A DNA stretch of 41,954 bases from Chitinophagales bacterium (GCA_014380545.1 JACMJP010000192.1:1-41954), one strand, 5' to 3'. Shown: positions 23,683 through 34,000, numbered from the stretch's first letter. Notes: generated by a model from the sequence alone, not told the origin. Numbers and translations are program-made.

Positions 23683-24201
23683 TTATTCGGCATTAATTTT
23701 TTCTTTGTCAAGAAATTCCTTCATCATTTGTCCGCAGTTAAGCAGGTCAGTAATTAATTCGCTGTCCGCAGTTTCACTCAATAATTTATTCCCTGAGTAT
23801 TTTTTAAAAATAATTTTCTCAGAAAATATAATTGTATATGTAGTATCAGTATAGGTCATTTTTGATTCATCAAAATCCGGATCATTTTTATATTTCCCCC
23901 ATTCTGCCTGGTGGGCATAAAATATTACTTTGTAATATATATCATTAAATAAATAAACTGTTTCTTCTGTGTAACCGAGTTCTGCCGAATACTTTGATTC
24001 TATATAAACAAGCGTATCATTTAAATAATATCCATACACACTGCCCCCGCAATAATGAATTTGGGGATACCAGTATTTTATTAAAGTGTTATTTTCTCTT
24101 AATGAATCAATAGTAGTAACGTATGCATTAATTTCTTTTTCAGTTAATGATTGAGAAAAAACATTTGTTGAAAATAATAATACGATAAGTAATAGCCTCA
24201 T
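23683..24201 (-). CDS. Secreted hypothetical protein
   Basis: A 172-residue protein with a clean signal peptide (MRLLLIVLLFSTNVFS). The mature part has many aromatic and acidic residues (IKYWYPQIHYCGGSVYGYYL, YLFNDIYYKVIFYAHQAEWGKY) and two Cys. I do not recognise the family. The start is 24201: an in-frame ATG at 24264 would place the terminator of the neighbouring gene inside the coding sequence. It lies downstream of the CHU_C gene but is separated by that terminator. Confidence 0.6.
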   Translation of the reverse strand: MRLLLIVLLFSTNVFSQSLTEKEINAYVTTIDSLRENNTLIKYWYPQIHYCGGSVYGYYLNDTLVYIESKYSAELGYTEETVYLFNDIYYKVIFYAHQAEWGKYKNDPDFDESKMTYTDTTYTIIFSEKIIFKKYSGNKLLSETADSELITDLLNCGQMMKEFLDKEKINAE

Positions 24202-24232
24202 TAAAAAATTATGTGAAAAATTCGCATAGAAT

Positions 24233-24261
24233 AAAAAAACAGCAACCACCAGTTGCTGTTT
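24233..24261 (-). terminator. Intrinsic terminator after the CHU_C protein gene
   Basis: AAACAGCAAC (24237-24246) pairs with GTTGCTGTTT (24252-24261). On the minus strand it runs into seven T's (24233-24239). Confidence 0.88.
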
Positions 24262-24289
24262 CATATTGCATATATATACTGAGTTTTTC

Positions 24290-26227
24290 TTATCGCACTA
24301 GCACAAAACTTCCGCCGGTAGTAAATGCTATTTCGGCATCGTCATCAGGCCTTACCATCATTACGTCCGCATAAAAAGTATAACTGCCTATTTCAGCTTC
24401 TTCACCGTTAAAAATTCCGTCCCAACCCATTTCTTTATTATTTAATATACCTACATTATTAGTTTCATAAACCATTTCACCCCAGCGGTTATAAATAACA
24501 AGGTTATAATTTTTTACATTATATCCCCATGGTTGAAAGAAATCATTAAATCCATCTGCATTGGGTGAAAAGGCATTGGGGAAAAATATTTCAGGAATAA
24601 ATTCTACGAAAATGGTAATAAAATCGCTTGCAGCACATCCGTTCAGATCGCTCACACTCACTAGATAAGTAGTGGTATTTTCTGGTGCTACCACATATGT
24701 AAAGCACGGGTCAATACCGCCACAATCTAAAAACCCTCCGGGAGGCCCCCAGCTTACCCCGCTCAGTTCTTCGCCCGGCACACTCACTACTGCATTAATT
24801 GAATAAGAAGCCCCGGATGAAATAGTAACATCAGGCCCGGCATCAATAGTTATTAGTGCTGGTTCTGTTATGGTAAATTCAAGTTCAGTTACGCAGCCGA
24901 TAGCATCCGTAACCGTTACGGTATAATCACCCGCAACCAGTCCGTTATAATCATTGCTTACCTGCGGCGCATCACCGTTCAATGAATAAGAATAAGGTGC
25001 AGTTCCGCCTGTAGCCACAATACTCACTTCACCATCAGGATACCCAAAGCAGGTAGTATTAACGAGATCATCAGTAGAAAGGATGAGTTCAGGAATTTCA
25101 TTAATAATAAAACTATAAACTTTCACACAACCATCATCGGCAGTAACGGTAACAAAGTATTCACCCCCTTCCAACCCGGAAACAGAAGTAACATCACTTT
25201 CGCCGCTGCTCCATTCATAGCTGAAAGGTCCGCCGGTTCCGGTAACAGTTATACTTGCTGTACCATCATCGGCTCCTCCACAGCTCACATCTGTTGTGGC
25301 AACTGTTGCGCTGAGGCTGTTGGCAACAGTAATAGTTACATCATCACTGTAAGTAGTTCCATCGCAAAGAGTTTGCACCACAGTATAAGTAGTTGTAATA
25401 TCTGGTGAAACGTCAGTAGTAGCACCTGAATCAATAAGTGTAGCGCCTTCATACCACTTTACTTCACTTGTAAACCATCTCCAGCTCTCATTATCAGCAC
25501 TCCAGTCAGTGGCGTTTCTTCCGCTCACGGTATAGGCAAAGTCTCCATCAACATTTTGCACACCTTGTGTTGCAAGGCCCAGATCCCAATCTGGGCAAAT
25601 AGATACATGTTCAAAATGGTTCTCAATAAAGTTAGAAGTTTCTATTAAAACGATTTGAAAGGTACCTTCATCTTCTGCGCATGATCCGAAGGGATCGGGA
25701 TCAAATAATGGAACGTTTTCCCATGTGATCACACATCTCCTGTTCGGGGCAGTTCCGATCACTTCATAAAACAGGCAATCAGTACAAGCCCCTGTATTCC
25801 AGTCAGTCCAGGGACTGAAAATAGCCGGGCTTGGAACATCAGGTGATGAATCCGGTATCTCGCCGTCAGGGGTCCAGTTTATATCCATTTCAAATGTTGG
25901 TTCATCAAAGCTGATCCAGCCATTTGATGAAAGGTAAAATTCCGTGTACTCTATACCGAAGAAACAAAAAGTAAAACCAATTTCGTAAGGACCGCTATGT
26001 GTATCATCAATCATTGAGAAAGAGGTTCCTCCAATTGGCTCAAGGGCATACGGAATTTCTTTATAGGTATAACAGTCAGTACAAATTTCCACCAGGTCTG
26101 CATATAATGTAATAGTTTCGCCGGAACAGATTGTTGTATCCGGGTAAGCAGTTATCTGGGCCTTAATATTTCCTGCGTAAAACAGGGTTACTAAAGATAA
26201 AATAGTGAGGAAGATATTTTTTTTCAT
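24290..26227 (-). CDS. Gliding-motility-associated C-terminal (CHU_C) surface protein with SprB repeats
   Basis: A 645-residue exported protein with a signal peptide (residues 1-24). An N-terminal nidogen-like region (about 30-250, with FYLSSNGWISF and a Cys-rich part) and an Ig-like segment come first. Two SprB-type repeats follow (about 304-379 and 380-456), each starting TxxxxSC/TCxGxxDGxxSIxVTGG and ending GxYxVTVTDxxGC. A third Ig-like unit precedes the CHU_C domain (about 545-645, with FFPNAFSPNADGFNDFF and YNRWGEMVYE), the T9SS type B sorting signal. It should sit on the cell surface and may act in adhesion or gliding. No enzymatic motif is seen. A single gene with its own terminator. 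Confidence 0.9.
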   Translation of the reverse strand: MKKNIFLTILSLVTLFYAGNIKAQITAYPDTTICSGETITLYADLVEICTDCYTYKEIPYALEPIGGTSFSMIDDTHSGPYEIGFTFCFFGIEYTEFYLSSNGWISFDEPTFEMDINWTPDGEIPDSSPDVPSPAIFSPWTDWNTGACTDCLFYEVIGTAPNRRCVITWENVPLFDPDPFGSCAEDEGTFQIVLIETSNFIENHFEHVSICPDWDLGLATQGVQNVDGDFAYTVSGRNATDWSADNESWRWFTSEVKWYEGATLIDSGATTDVSPDITTTYTVVQTLCDGTTYSDDVTITVANSLSATVATTDVSCGGADDGTASITVTGTGGPFSYEWSSGESDVTSVSGLEGGEYFVTVTADDGCVKVYSFIINEIPELILSTDDLVNTTCFGYPDGEVSIVATGGTAPYSYSLNGDAPQVSNDYNGLVAGDYTVTVTDAIGCVTELEFTITEPALITIDAGPDVTISSGASYSINAVVSVPGEELSGVSWGPPGGFLDCGGIDPCFTYVVAPENTTTYLVSVSDLNGCAASDFITIFVEFIPEIFFPNAFSPNADGFNDFFQPWGYNVKNYNLVIYNRWGEMVYETNNVGILNNKEMGWDGIFNGEEAEIGSYTFYADVMMVRPDDDAEIAFTTGGSFVLVR

Positions 26228-26412
26228 AGTTTCTTTTGCTTAAAGAGGTTTTAAAGGTATGAAATTTTTTGTGTCTCAGGAATAGCTTTACCGCCATTTT
26301 CTTGTTATATTTTTAACAGAAATGTATAGTGCTGATGCAACATATGTAAAAGGAATGTCGTTTTTATAATACTTCTTAATTTTATGAACCAAATAAATAA
26401 CTGCTTATGACG

Positions 26413-26595
26413 ATGCTTGAATACTTTAAAATGATATTGCAGAAAGTTAGTTTTGATGTAACCCTCTTTCGCACAGAACTTGAAAAAGCCACACACAGCT
26501 TATTACCAGAAGATATTACGGAATTAAAAAAATGGTGTATTGAAACCTTCGGGGTGCAATATTGCCAGAAGGCAGTTCCAGAGTTTATCAGGTGA
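26413..26595 (+). CDS. Small conserved-looking protein of unknown function
   Basis: A 60-residue soluble protein: MLEYFKMILQKVSFDVTLFRTELEKA, then LLPEDITELKKWCIETFG. The amphipathic helices and the MLEYFKxILxKVSFDxxLFxxEL pattern resemble small proteins I recall from many Bacteroidota, where they occur as lone genes. An alternative ATG lies two codons upstream (26407). It is the only plus-strand gene in a long minus-strand block. A weak dyad with a T-run (26589-26621) follows its stop. Function unknown. Confidence 0.6.
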   Translation: MLEYFKMILQKVSFDVTLFRTELEKATHSLLPEDITELKKWCIETFGVQYCQKAVPEFIR

Positions 26596-26621
26596 TTTTT
26601 TTCACTCTTCAACCTGTTTTT
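26589..26621 (+). terminator. Weak terminator after the 60-residue protein
   Basis: CAGGTGA (26589-26595) pairs with TCAACCTG (26609-26616) with one bulge, followed by TTTTTATT. It overlaps the stop codon. Confidence 0.35.
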
Positions 26622-26622
26622 A

Positions 26623-28269
26623 TTATTTGAGATCCCATTTCAGTTGCATCTCCCAATTTGCTTTTGTGGTTACTTCACCAGGGTAATAATAGATTTGTTC
26701 GGGTTGTTTTTTTTCTGATAGATTTCCCGTATCCCATTTTCCATTATTATTTCTATCTGCAATTGCACGGAAAATATATTTATCAGGTAATAAAAAATTA
26801 TACGTAATAGATGTATTTGTGTTCGCATAAATAATTTTTTCCTGAAGCAGTGTATTATCTTTTTTCATGAATTGTAATAGCAATGGAAAAGGTTTTGAAT
26901 TTGTTATATCAAAATTAATGGTTCCGTAGTCTTCTATTTTTTTTGTTTGTATGTAATATGAAACAGAATCATTACTTAACCCGAAAATATCTATTGTTGC
27001 GGATCTATTAATATGAATAAAATATTTTTTTCCGGACTGCCAATTATAATTTATTGTAAGTATTTTTTTATTCAACGAATCAATTTTTATTTCGGGTGTA
27101 ATAATTTGTGCTAAAGAATCTTCTGTAATTAAAAATTGATCTGTAAAAATTGAATCCAGAGGGTTTAAAAATGTCAATTGAATATTTTTTTTCATATCCC
27201 ATCCTGTAATTAACTTGTCAGTAGAGTTGCCCCGCTGTGTGGGTTCCGCATTTGCCCTAAAAGTATTTTTATTTTTTGTGAAAACAGAATCTTTTGGAAA
27301 ACTTTTTACGGCAACATTTATAATTGTATCAATGGTGTCATATTGAATTTGAAAAGTATGTTCGGTTAAATAAATATCCCGATGCCAAAAGGTAAGTGTA
27401 TCACCGGTGATATTTTTTTCAAAAAAACTTTTTATATTTTGTTCTCCTTTAAATGTTATTTGCACATCACGGGTGTTTTTTCCAAATGCAATTTTACTTT
27501 GACCATAGCGGTAAGATTTTGCGCTTAATAGCTTTTGCCTTATTTTATCTTCAGAAAATAATTGTAATGTAATTGTTGATGCATTCGTATCAATTTTAAT
27601 AATGCTGTCAGAAAAAGCAATTCTTTCATTTGGGAGATCATAATAAAAATTAAAATTTTGATCTTCTATTGCATAGATATTATAATTACCTTCTTTAATA
27701 TTATTAATAACAAAACTTCCACTTTCATTTGTCTTTGCAAAATAATATGGTTTTGATATCAGAAATAAAGAATCATCTCCTGCAGGATATAAAACAGCGT
27801 AGGCCTTTTCTGCATTTACACCGGTCAATATATCAACTACATTTCCTGAGATACTTAATGAATCAATATAAGATCCGGTAGAAAAAACGTAAGTAAAATT
27901 TTCCAATACATTATTTTCTGTTATGTCTTTTATGCTCTCGCCAAAATTAATTGTGTACGTTGTAGAATCTCTTAATGTATTGTTCAATTTGATAATTAAT
28001 TTTTTTCCTTTCACTTTTATTTCTGGTTGATTGTCAAGCGGAGGCGAAATAACAACCTGGTTAAAAATATCTGTAGTCTGAAAATATTCATCAAATTGAA
28101 TTTCGATTTCATCAACTGAAAAGAATGTCGATTTATTTTTAGGAGAAAAAGAAAGCGGCTGAGGTGGAGTCACATCTTTTTCTCCGCCAGTTGGAGTAAC
28201 CTGATTTGCACAACTCTGGATAAGCCATGCGATAAAAACTACATATAATACTGAAAGTTTTTGCATCAC
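26623..28269 (-). CDS. Big_5 Ig-like domain lipoprotein
   Basis: A 548-residue lipoprotein: signal peptide with lipobox WLIQSC (Cys near residue 20), and then an N-terminal Ig-like Big_5 domain (about 30-135; PLSFSPKNKSTFF, IEIQFDEYFQ, TYTINFGESIKDITENN). A carboxypeptidase-regulatory-like module (about 135-210) is visible as SGNVVDILTG and GSFVINNIKEGNYNIYAIEDQN. Long beta-rich segments follow, ending with RAIADRNNNGKWDTG. It is the last gene of the mnmG operon; its first codon overlaps the mnmG stop (ATGA). It is probably anchored in the outer membrane. Role unknown. Confidence 0.85.
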   Translation of the reverse strand: MMQKLSVLYVVFIAWLIQSCANQVTPTGGEKDVTPPQPLSFSPKNKSTFFSVDEIEIQFDEYFQTTDIFNQVVISPPLDNQPEIKVKGKKLIIKLNNTLRDSTTYTINFGESIKDITENNVLENFTYVFSTGSYIDSLSISGNVVDILTGVNAEKAYAVLYPAGDDSLFLISKPYYFAKTNESGSFVINNIKEGNYNIYAIEDQNFNFYYDLPNERIAFSDSIIKIDTNASTITLQLFSEDKIRQKLLSAKSYRYGQSKIAFGKNTRDVQITFKGEQNIKSFFEKNITGDTLTFWHRDIYLTEHTFQIQYDTIDTIINVAVKSFPKDSVFTKNKNTFRANAEPTQRGNSTDKLITGWDMKKNIQLTFLNPLDSIFTDQFLITEDSLAQIITPEIKIDSLNKKILTINYNWQSGKKYFIHINRSATIDIFGLSNDSVSYYIQTKKIEDYGTINFDITNSKPFPLLLQFMKKDNTLLQEKIIYANTNTSITYNFLLPDKYIFRAIADRNNNGKWDTGNLSEKKQPEQIYYYPGEVTTKANWEMQLKWDLK

Positions 28270-30128
28270 CTGCCAATGTACACCATCAAAACAGAAATAT
28301 CAGACGGAGAAACCCCACTGATTCTGCTTGCCTGTCCAAGTGTTTTTGGTTTTATTTTACTGAGTTTTTCTTTTGCTTCGCTGGATAAAGAATGTAAAAC
28401 GGTGTAATCAATACTTTCATGTATAAGGATATCCTCCAGGCGATGCATTTTGTCAACAAGTTCCTTTTCCTTTTCAATATATCCCTCATATTTTAACTGT
28501 ATCTCGGCCTGTTCAATAAATTCTGCTTCAAAAATACTAAGATGGGCGTCAATGACAGGGTTAATACCATGGAAATCAGATATTTGTATGTGGGGTCTTG
28601 AAAGTAGTTGTGATAGTTTTGCTCCCTGTTTTATCGGGGAGGAGTTCTTTCTTTCAAGGACACCATTTATTTGATCAGGATCAACAGATGTTGTTTTAAG
28701 GAAATCAATGAGTTTGTTTGTCGCAGTAATTTTTTCGTTTACTCTTTTCATTCGCTTATCTCTTGCCAGACCAAGTTTATAAGATAGTTCTGTTAAGCGA
28801 ATGTCGGCATTATCCTGTCTTAGCAATATCCGGTATTCTGCCCTTGAAGTAAACATGCGATAAGGCTCATCAGTACCTTTATTTATAAGATCATCTATCA
28901 GTACACCTATATAACCCTGTGAACGGTCTAATTTAAAGGGATCTTTTTCTGCAACAGCAAGATGTGCATTTATTCCAGCCATTAAACCCTGACATGCAGC
29001 CTCTTCATACCCAGTAGTGCCGTTTATTTGCCCTGCGAAAAATAAATTCTTGATCAGCTTGGTTTCCAGAGTGTTGTTAAGCTGAGTTGGTGGGAAATAG
29101 TCATATTCGATAGCATAGCCCGGTCGCAACATGCGTACACTTTCAAATCCTTTTATCTTTTTTAAGGCATTGAATTGCACTTCTTCCGGAAGCGAAGTGG
29201 AAAACCCGTTTACGTAAACTTCCACAGTTTCCCAACCTTCAGGCTCCACAAATATTTGATGCCTTTCTTTACTTGAAAACCTTTCAATCTTATCTTCAAT
29301 TGAAGGACAATATCTGGGACCTAAACCCTTTATTCTACCAGTAAACATTGGCGATTCATCAAACCCTTTTTTTAGTTCTTCATGTACAGCGGCTGAAGTA
29401 TAGGTAACATGACAGCTTCTTTGTTTCTTTAGATTAGGAGTATTAGTATAAGAAAATTTAGCAGGATTTTCATCACCTGGTTGTTCTTCCATCAGTTCAT
29501 AATTCAGGCTTCTTCCATCAACCCTTGGTGGCGTACCAGTCTTCATTCTCCCACTTTCAAAACCAAGATCTTTCAATTGTTCGGTTATCCCTGTAGCGGC
29601 TTTTTCTGCAACTCTACCACCACCAAATTGTTTTTGGCCTATGTGTATAATGCCATTCAGGAAGGTGCCATTTGTAAGAACAACGGCCTTAGCTTTTATT
29701 TCTATCCCCAAACCTGTTCTTATACCGACTATATTCCCCCCTTTGACTAAGAGACCTGAGACCATATCCTGCCAGAAATCAACATTTTGGATTTGTTCCA
29801 ACTTGTATCTCCATTCTTTTGCAAACATCATCCTATCGTTCTGCGCCCGTGGGCTCCACATAGCGGGCCCTTTAGAACGGTTTAGCATTTTAAATTGGAT
29901 AGTGGTTAAATCCGTAATAATTCCTGAATATCCCCCTAAAGCATCAATTTCCCTTATTATTTGTCCCTTTGCAACACCCCCCATGGCCGGATTACAACTC
30001 ATTTGAGCAATTGTTTGCAGGTTCATTGTTATGAGCAAAACTGATGAGCCCATATTTGCAGCAGACCCTGCTGCTTCACATCCGGCATGTCCGGCACCCA
30101 CTATTATAATATCATATTCTTTAAACAT
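28266..30128 (-). CDS. mnmG: tRNA uridine-5-carboxymethylaminomethyl modification enzyme MnmG (GidA)
   Basis: A 620-residue FAD protein with full MnmG length. The N-terminal dinucleotide fold is DIIIVGAGHAGCEAAGSAANMG, and MSCNPAMGGVAKGQIIREIDALGG is the family signature. GTPPRVDGRS and the C-terminal SLSSEAKEKLSKIKPKTLGQASRISGVSPSDI helical region are also typical. With MnmE it makes the cmnm5 modification at U34 of tRNAs. It follows ybeY by 55 bases, in which a parS-like palindrome lies. Confidence 0.97.
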   Translation of the reverse strand: MFKEYDIIIVGAGHAGCEAAGSAANMGSSVLLITMNLQTIAQMSCNPAMGGVAKGQIIREIDALGGYSGIITDLTTIQFKMLNRSKGPAMWSPRAQNDRMMFAKEWRYKLEQIQNVDFWQDMVSGLLVKGGNIVGIRTGLGIEIKAKAVVLTNGTFLNGIIHIGQKQFGGGRVAEKAATGITEQLKDLGFESGRMKTGTPPRVDGRSLNYELMEEQPGDENPAKFSYTNTPNLKKQRSCHVTYTSAAVHEELKKGFDESPMFTGRIKGLGPRYCPSIEDKIERFSSKERHQIFVEPEGWETVEVYVNGFSTSLPEEVQFNALKKIKGFESVRMLRPGYAIEYDYFPPTQLNNTLETKLIKNLFFAGQINGTTGYEEAACQGLMAGINAHLAVAEKDPFKLDRSQGYIGVLIDDLINKGTDEPYRMFTSRAEYRILLRQDNADIRLTELSYKLGLARDKRMKRVNEKITATNKLIDFLKTTSVDPDQINGVLERKNSSPIKQGAKLSQLLSRPHIQISDFHGINPVIDAHLSIFEAEFIEQAEIQLKYEGYIEKEKELVDKMHRLEDILIHESIDYTVLHSLSSEAKEKLSKIKPKTLGQASRISGVSPSDISVLMVYIGR

Positions 30129-30159
30129 GTAAAGACAAAATTAAAGATTTTCCTAGCAG

Positions 30160-30175
30160 TGTTTCATATGAAACC
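30160..30175. promoter_or_regulatory. parS-like palindrome, site 1
   Basis: TGTTTCATATGAAACC contains the perfect 14-base palindrome GTTTCATATGAAAC. It differs from the chromosomal parS consensus TGTTTCACGTGAAACA at the two central bases and the last base. It lies between ybeY and mnmG, 32 bases upstream of the mnmG start. In many bacteria parS sites cluster near gidA (mnmG) and parAB. Confidence 0.55.
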
Positions 30176-30183
30176 GGATGCTT

Positions 30184-30633
30184 TTAACTCTGCGGTTTCA
30201 TGTGAAACAATATATTTTGTAATTGTTTTAGGGATTTATTTTCCAGAACCCGCATTTTTTTAGATGCACTCGCATTTTTATCGTCAAAGCCTAATAAATG
30301 CAGAACACCATGTATCATAACCCTATTTAATTCAGTATCAAACGTCTCGTTAAACTTCTGTGCATTTTCATCGACTCTTTCAATGCTAATAAAAACATCT
30401 CCATTAATAAGATGACCTGAATTATAATTAAAGGTTATAATATCAGTGAAAGTTTTGTGATGCAGGTGTTTTGAATTGAGATTAAATAAGTAATCGTCAG
30501 AGCAGAAAATGAAATTGAGCTTGCCGGGAAAATACCCATGCGCATTTATAGTATGCTCAAGCCATAGAATTATTTTTTTTCGATTTTTAAGTTTGAAATT
30601 TGGGTAAAGTATATGAAAATTTACCCTTGGCAT
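30184..30633 (-). CDS. ybeY: Endoribonuclease YbeY
   Basis: A 149-residue YbeY/UPF0054 protein. The metal motif reads HGVLHLLGFDD in place of HGxLHLxGYDH, so two zinc-ligand His are present and the third position is Asp. I recall a non-His residue here in other Bacteroidota as well, so this is probably a lineage feature and not decay. YbeY takes part in 16S rRNA 3' maturation and ribosome quality control. Its ATG overlaps the stop of the ATPase gene by one base. The last codons overlap a parS-like site. Confidence 0.92.
   Translation of the reverse strand: MPRVNFHILYPNFKLKNRKKIILWLEHTINAHGYFPGKLNFIFCSDDYLFNLNSKHLHHKTFTDIITFNYNSGHLINGDVFISIERVDENAQKFNETFDTELNRVMIHGVLHLLGFDDKNASASKKMRVLENKSLKQLQNILFHMKPQS
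30194..30209. promoter_or_regulatory. parS-like palindrome, site 2
   Basis: GGTTTCATGTGAAACA matches parS TGTTTCACGTGAAACA at 14 of 16 bases. It overlaps the last codons of ybeY (encoding FHMKP). Its start is 34 bases from the start of site 1. Confidence 0.6.
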
Positions 30634-31049
30634 CAGAGTTTAAATTGTATTTCTACAAAACTGCCGTCATTAGAAAAGATTACCATATCAGATAAGTTTT
30701 TCATCAAAAAAACACCTCTGCCACCAGTATTTTGAATATTCTCAGGAGCGGTGGGGTCGGGAAGATTTGTGAAATCGAAGCCATGTCCCTCATCTTCCAC
30801 TGCACATACAACAAGGTTCTTCATTCTAAGGAGGTTTATCTTAACCTTTTTTTCTTTATCTGATTTATTTCCATGAACTATAGCATTGTTAACAGCCTCA
30901 GTAATTGCTACTAACATATTACCGTATATCTCATCTGTTATTTGATTATCACATCTAAAGGATTCAATAAATGGTTCTATTAATACAATGTTGTTGGGAT
31001 CGGACACAAGAAGCAGCTGTTGCTCAGCTAAATGTTCAGTAACACTCAT
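30633..31049 (-). CDS. RsbW-like ATP-binding protein (HATPase_c_2)
   Basis: A 138-residue single-domain GHKL ATPase of the anti-sigma/serine kinase type. N-box: EAVNNAIVHGNKSD. G1 box: VEDEGHGFDF. G2 region: GGRGVFLMKNLSD. Relatives phosphorylate STAS-domain antagonists, or bind sigma factors as RsbW does; no partner sigma factor or STAS gene is in the window. It is in a housekeeping operon between DUF4175 and ybeY, an order I know from other Bacteroidota. Confidence 0.88.
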   Translation of the reverse strand: MSVTEHLAEQQLLLVSDPNNIVLIEPFIESFRCDNQITDEIYGNMLVAITEAVNNAIVHGNKSDKEKKVKINLLRMKNLVVCAVEDEGHGFDFTNLPDPTAPENIQNTGGRGVFLMKNLSDMVIFSNDGSFVEIQFKL

Positions 31050-31053
31050 AGAC

Positions 31054-34000
31054 TTATTTGCTAATTGACCTAAAATACTCTTCTACTAAATTTTTGTAAA
31101 AAGGTTTCAACTCCGGTGACATGGTTTTAAATAAATCTATTTCAGAGTTACGTTTTTTTATATATTCTTCAATTGCAGGAGGTAACTCTCTATTTACTTC
31201 TTTTGCAGTATTACTTTGACGCTCATTATCAGTTTTTCTTTCTCTTTCGGAATCAGCAGCCTCCAACAATCTGGTTAATATATCCTGTTGCCTTTTCAGC
31301 ATTTCATCGGATAATAATTTATTTACAATATCCTCTTCTGTTTGATCCATTTTTTCAGCAATTTGCTGCAATTGTTTAGCAAGCTTACCATCTTCAGTAT
31401 TTCCTCCTCCCAGCTCCTTAGCCATTTGTTGTAAAGCATCTCTTATTGCTGCCTGCTTAGCCGCCATTTCAGCAAGCTCCTTACTCATACCTTCTTTACT
31501 ACCTTTTTGCTGTCCATTCTCCATTTCTCCTTTCATTTTTTTTAATTGCTCATTAAGTTGCTTTTGCATTTCCCCCATTGAAGGCAACTGAGATTCTCCA
31601 CCAGGTTTTTGACACATTTGTGAGCCAGGCATTGACTGAGCCATTTGTTGCTGCATTTGTTGCATCACTTCATCAAGCAACAGAGCTAGATTATTATAAC
31701 TTGTCATAGTTAGCTGCTGATACATGTTAGCCTGATTGATAGATCTTTCAGATAACTGTGATAAACTTTTATCAATATTATTATTTACAGACTCCATCTC
31801 ACGAGTAATTGTTGAGCTTATTTGGAAAACTCTTTTAGCGAGTGCATACAAACTATCTTCGACAATTTTATTATCTTCTTTTATTTTTTGCTGATTGGCC
31901 ATGAGGTCTACATACTTAGGATTGTTGGTTTTTGTGTTTTTCAATTCATCCATTAATGATTCCTGGTCTACAGATAGTTTTATCAGGTTGTCTAATAGCT
32001 GGCGCAAAGCATTCATATCTTCCTGCTGTTGTTGCATTTGCATTTGCTGCATTTGATTTTGCATGTTCTGAGCCATTTCTTTCATTTTTTGTGAAGCGTT
32101 TTTTTGACTTTGTGAAGCCTGCTTCTTTTGACTCTGCTGCAATTGCTCAGATGCTTTTTGCTGTTCTTCTTCCACCTGCTGTTCGCTTTGTTCAGTGTTT
32201 TCAAGATCTTTCTGATCTTCCAATTCTTTATTCATCTCTTCAAGCTTATCAATATCTTCTTGGATTTCATCAAACTTTTTGCTTATATCTTCTTGGTTTT
32301 CAATATTTTGCTCTTTTTCCGACTGTTTATTCTCAGTTTGTTCTGATGCATTTTCCTGTTCTTTTGCTAACTCATTTAATTTATCAACTGTTTCCTGCAT
32401 CTTTTGCTCCATTTCAAGTTGTTTAAATAATTCAAGCATTCTATCAAGTTCTTTTTCAAGCTGCTCATTATTCATATTCATTTCCTGCATTTGCTCAAGA
32501 GATTGTTCTTTAGTTAGTTCTTCCAATAATTTTTGAATCTCCTCATACAGTTTTTTCATTTCATCAGTTAGAACTTCTTCAAACATTTCCTGAAGCTGTT
32601 CCTGTTTCTCTAAAATTTCAGGATTTGGTTCCATGTATTCTTTTTGCATGGAAAGATTTTTCTCGAACTCTTTTTTCAGATCTTCAATTTGCTGTTGCGC
32701 ATTATTTTGTCTTTGCAAAAGATTTTCTAATTTCTTTTTATCGTCCCAATTCAATTCTTTTTTCTCCAATAATTTATCCTGCATTTCTTCGGTTTCTTTT
32801 TTTATAGCATCTAACTCACTTAACACATCTTCCAAACTATTTTTTATTTCTTCATTACTTTCTTCTCTTATTTCTTCAAGTTCTTCTTTTGTTGGAACAA
32901 TATATTGCAATGCTGATGACCTTGTTGATTTACTTCCGTGTACACCATCATTATCCCACACTTCGAAAAAATAGGTTACACGATCACCCGGTTGTAAACT
33001 ATATTGATGCAGATCGAATGCGTAATTAAAAGGATTTTTTAATGAAGTATTAATAAAAGAAATTTTTTCATCGCCCTCTTTTTTTGTAAATGTATTTCCT
33101 TTTACATCTGTTCCTTCTAATAAATAATGAAATTGTAAATTTTTAAATCCATAATCATCATTTATTTCTCCTGCAAAAAATAAAAACTTATCGTCTGTAC
33201 TGTCAGCAAATTGTTGTACGTTTATTTGTGGGTATGCATCAGGAATTACATCAATGGAATATTGAATAGTATCATTACTTATTATTCTATTATTCGCAAT
33301 ACTGATTTTATACAATTGATTATTGAATATTTTTTTAGAGAATGAAAAATTATTTTTCCCATCTCTTGTTGCTTTTGTTTTTTCTGCAGGGAATATGAGA
33401 TCAATTAATTCAGTATTTTCAGTATTGAAGATCCAGGACACATCAGTTCCTTCAGGTATTATCATATCTCCGGCATTTTTTAATATCTCGTCTTTTTTGC
33501 GGGTATAATCAGGATAATTTAAACGAACATCAAAATTTATAATTGCAGGTTTTGGAATAACTTCAAGTGTGTATTCTTTACTATTGAAACCATTGGCAAT
33601 TAAATTAAACTCTGTATTGGAAGGAACTTTATTAAATGTAAAAGAAAATTCATCAGCAGAGTTTTTTATCATATTATAACTGCCGGTTGATGTTTCAACC
33701 ATTACATTATCGGGCAATGCCTCGCCTGTAATTTTAATATTTAATTCGTAATCGTTATATTGAATTACTTCCAGGGTTTTATTTGAGATATTAAATTGAA
33801 AAGGCGCCTGTTTCTCGAAGAATGTATTGTTTCTTAATAACCTGTAATTACTGTCCCGCAAAATATCGGGCGATGCAAATAGAATAAAAATTAATACTGC
33901 CAGCGGTGGCAATGTATACTTTAAATACTTTTTGTTTTTATTGAGATTTATTGCAAGTGAAAAGGGAACGGGTTTTATTGTTTCTATTTTCTGATTTATA

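Noticed and set aside
23636..23854. 72-codon plus-strand open frame near the second dispersed repeat
   Set aside because: Mostly opposite the 3' end of the secreted hypothetical protein gene; no start context or motif.
26305..26612. Minus-strand open frames of 63 and 76 codons around the small plus-strand gene
   Set aside because: No signal or motif, poor composition, and they lie opposite the better-supported 60-residue gene.
31932..32426. 164-codon plus-strand open frame opposite the DUF4175 gene
   Set aside because: It is the mirror of the Gln/Glu-rich coiled-coil coding region; composition (Phe, Leu, Ser, Cys rich) is what that antisense frame gives.
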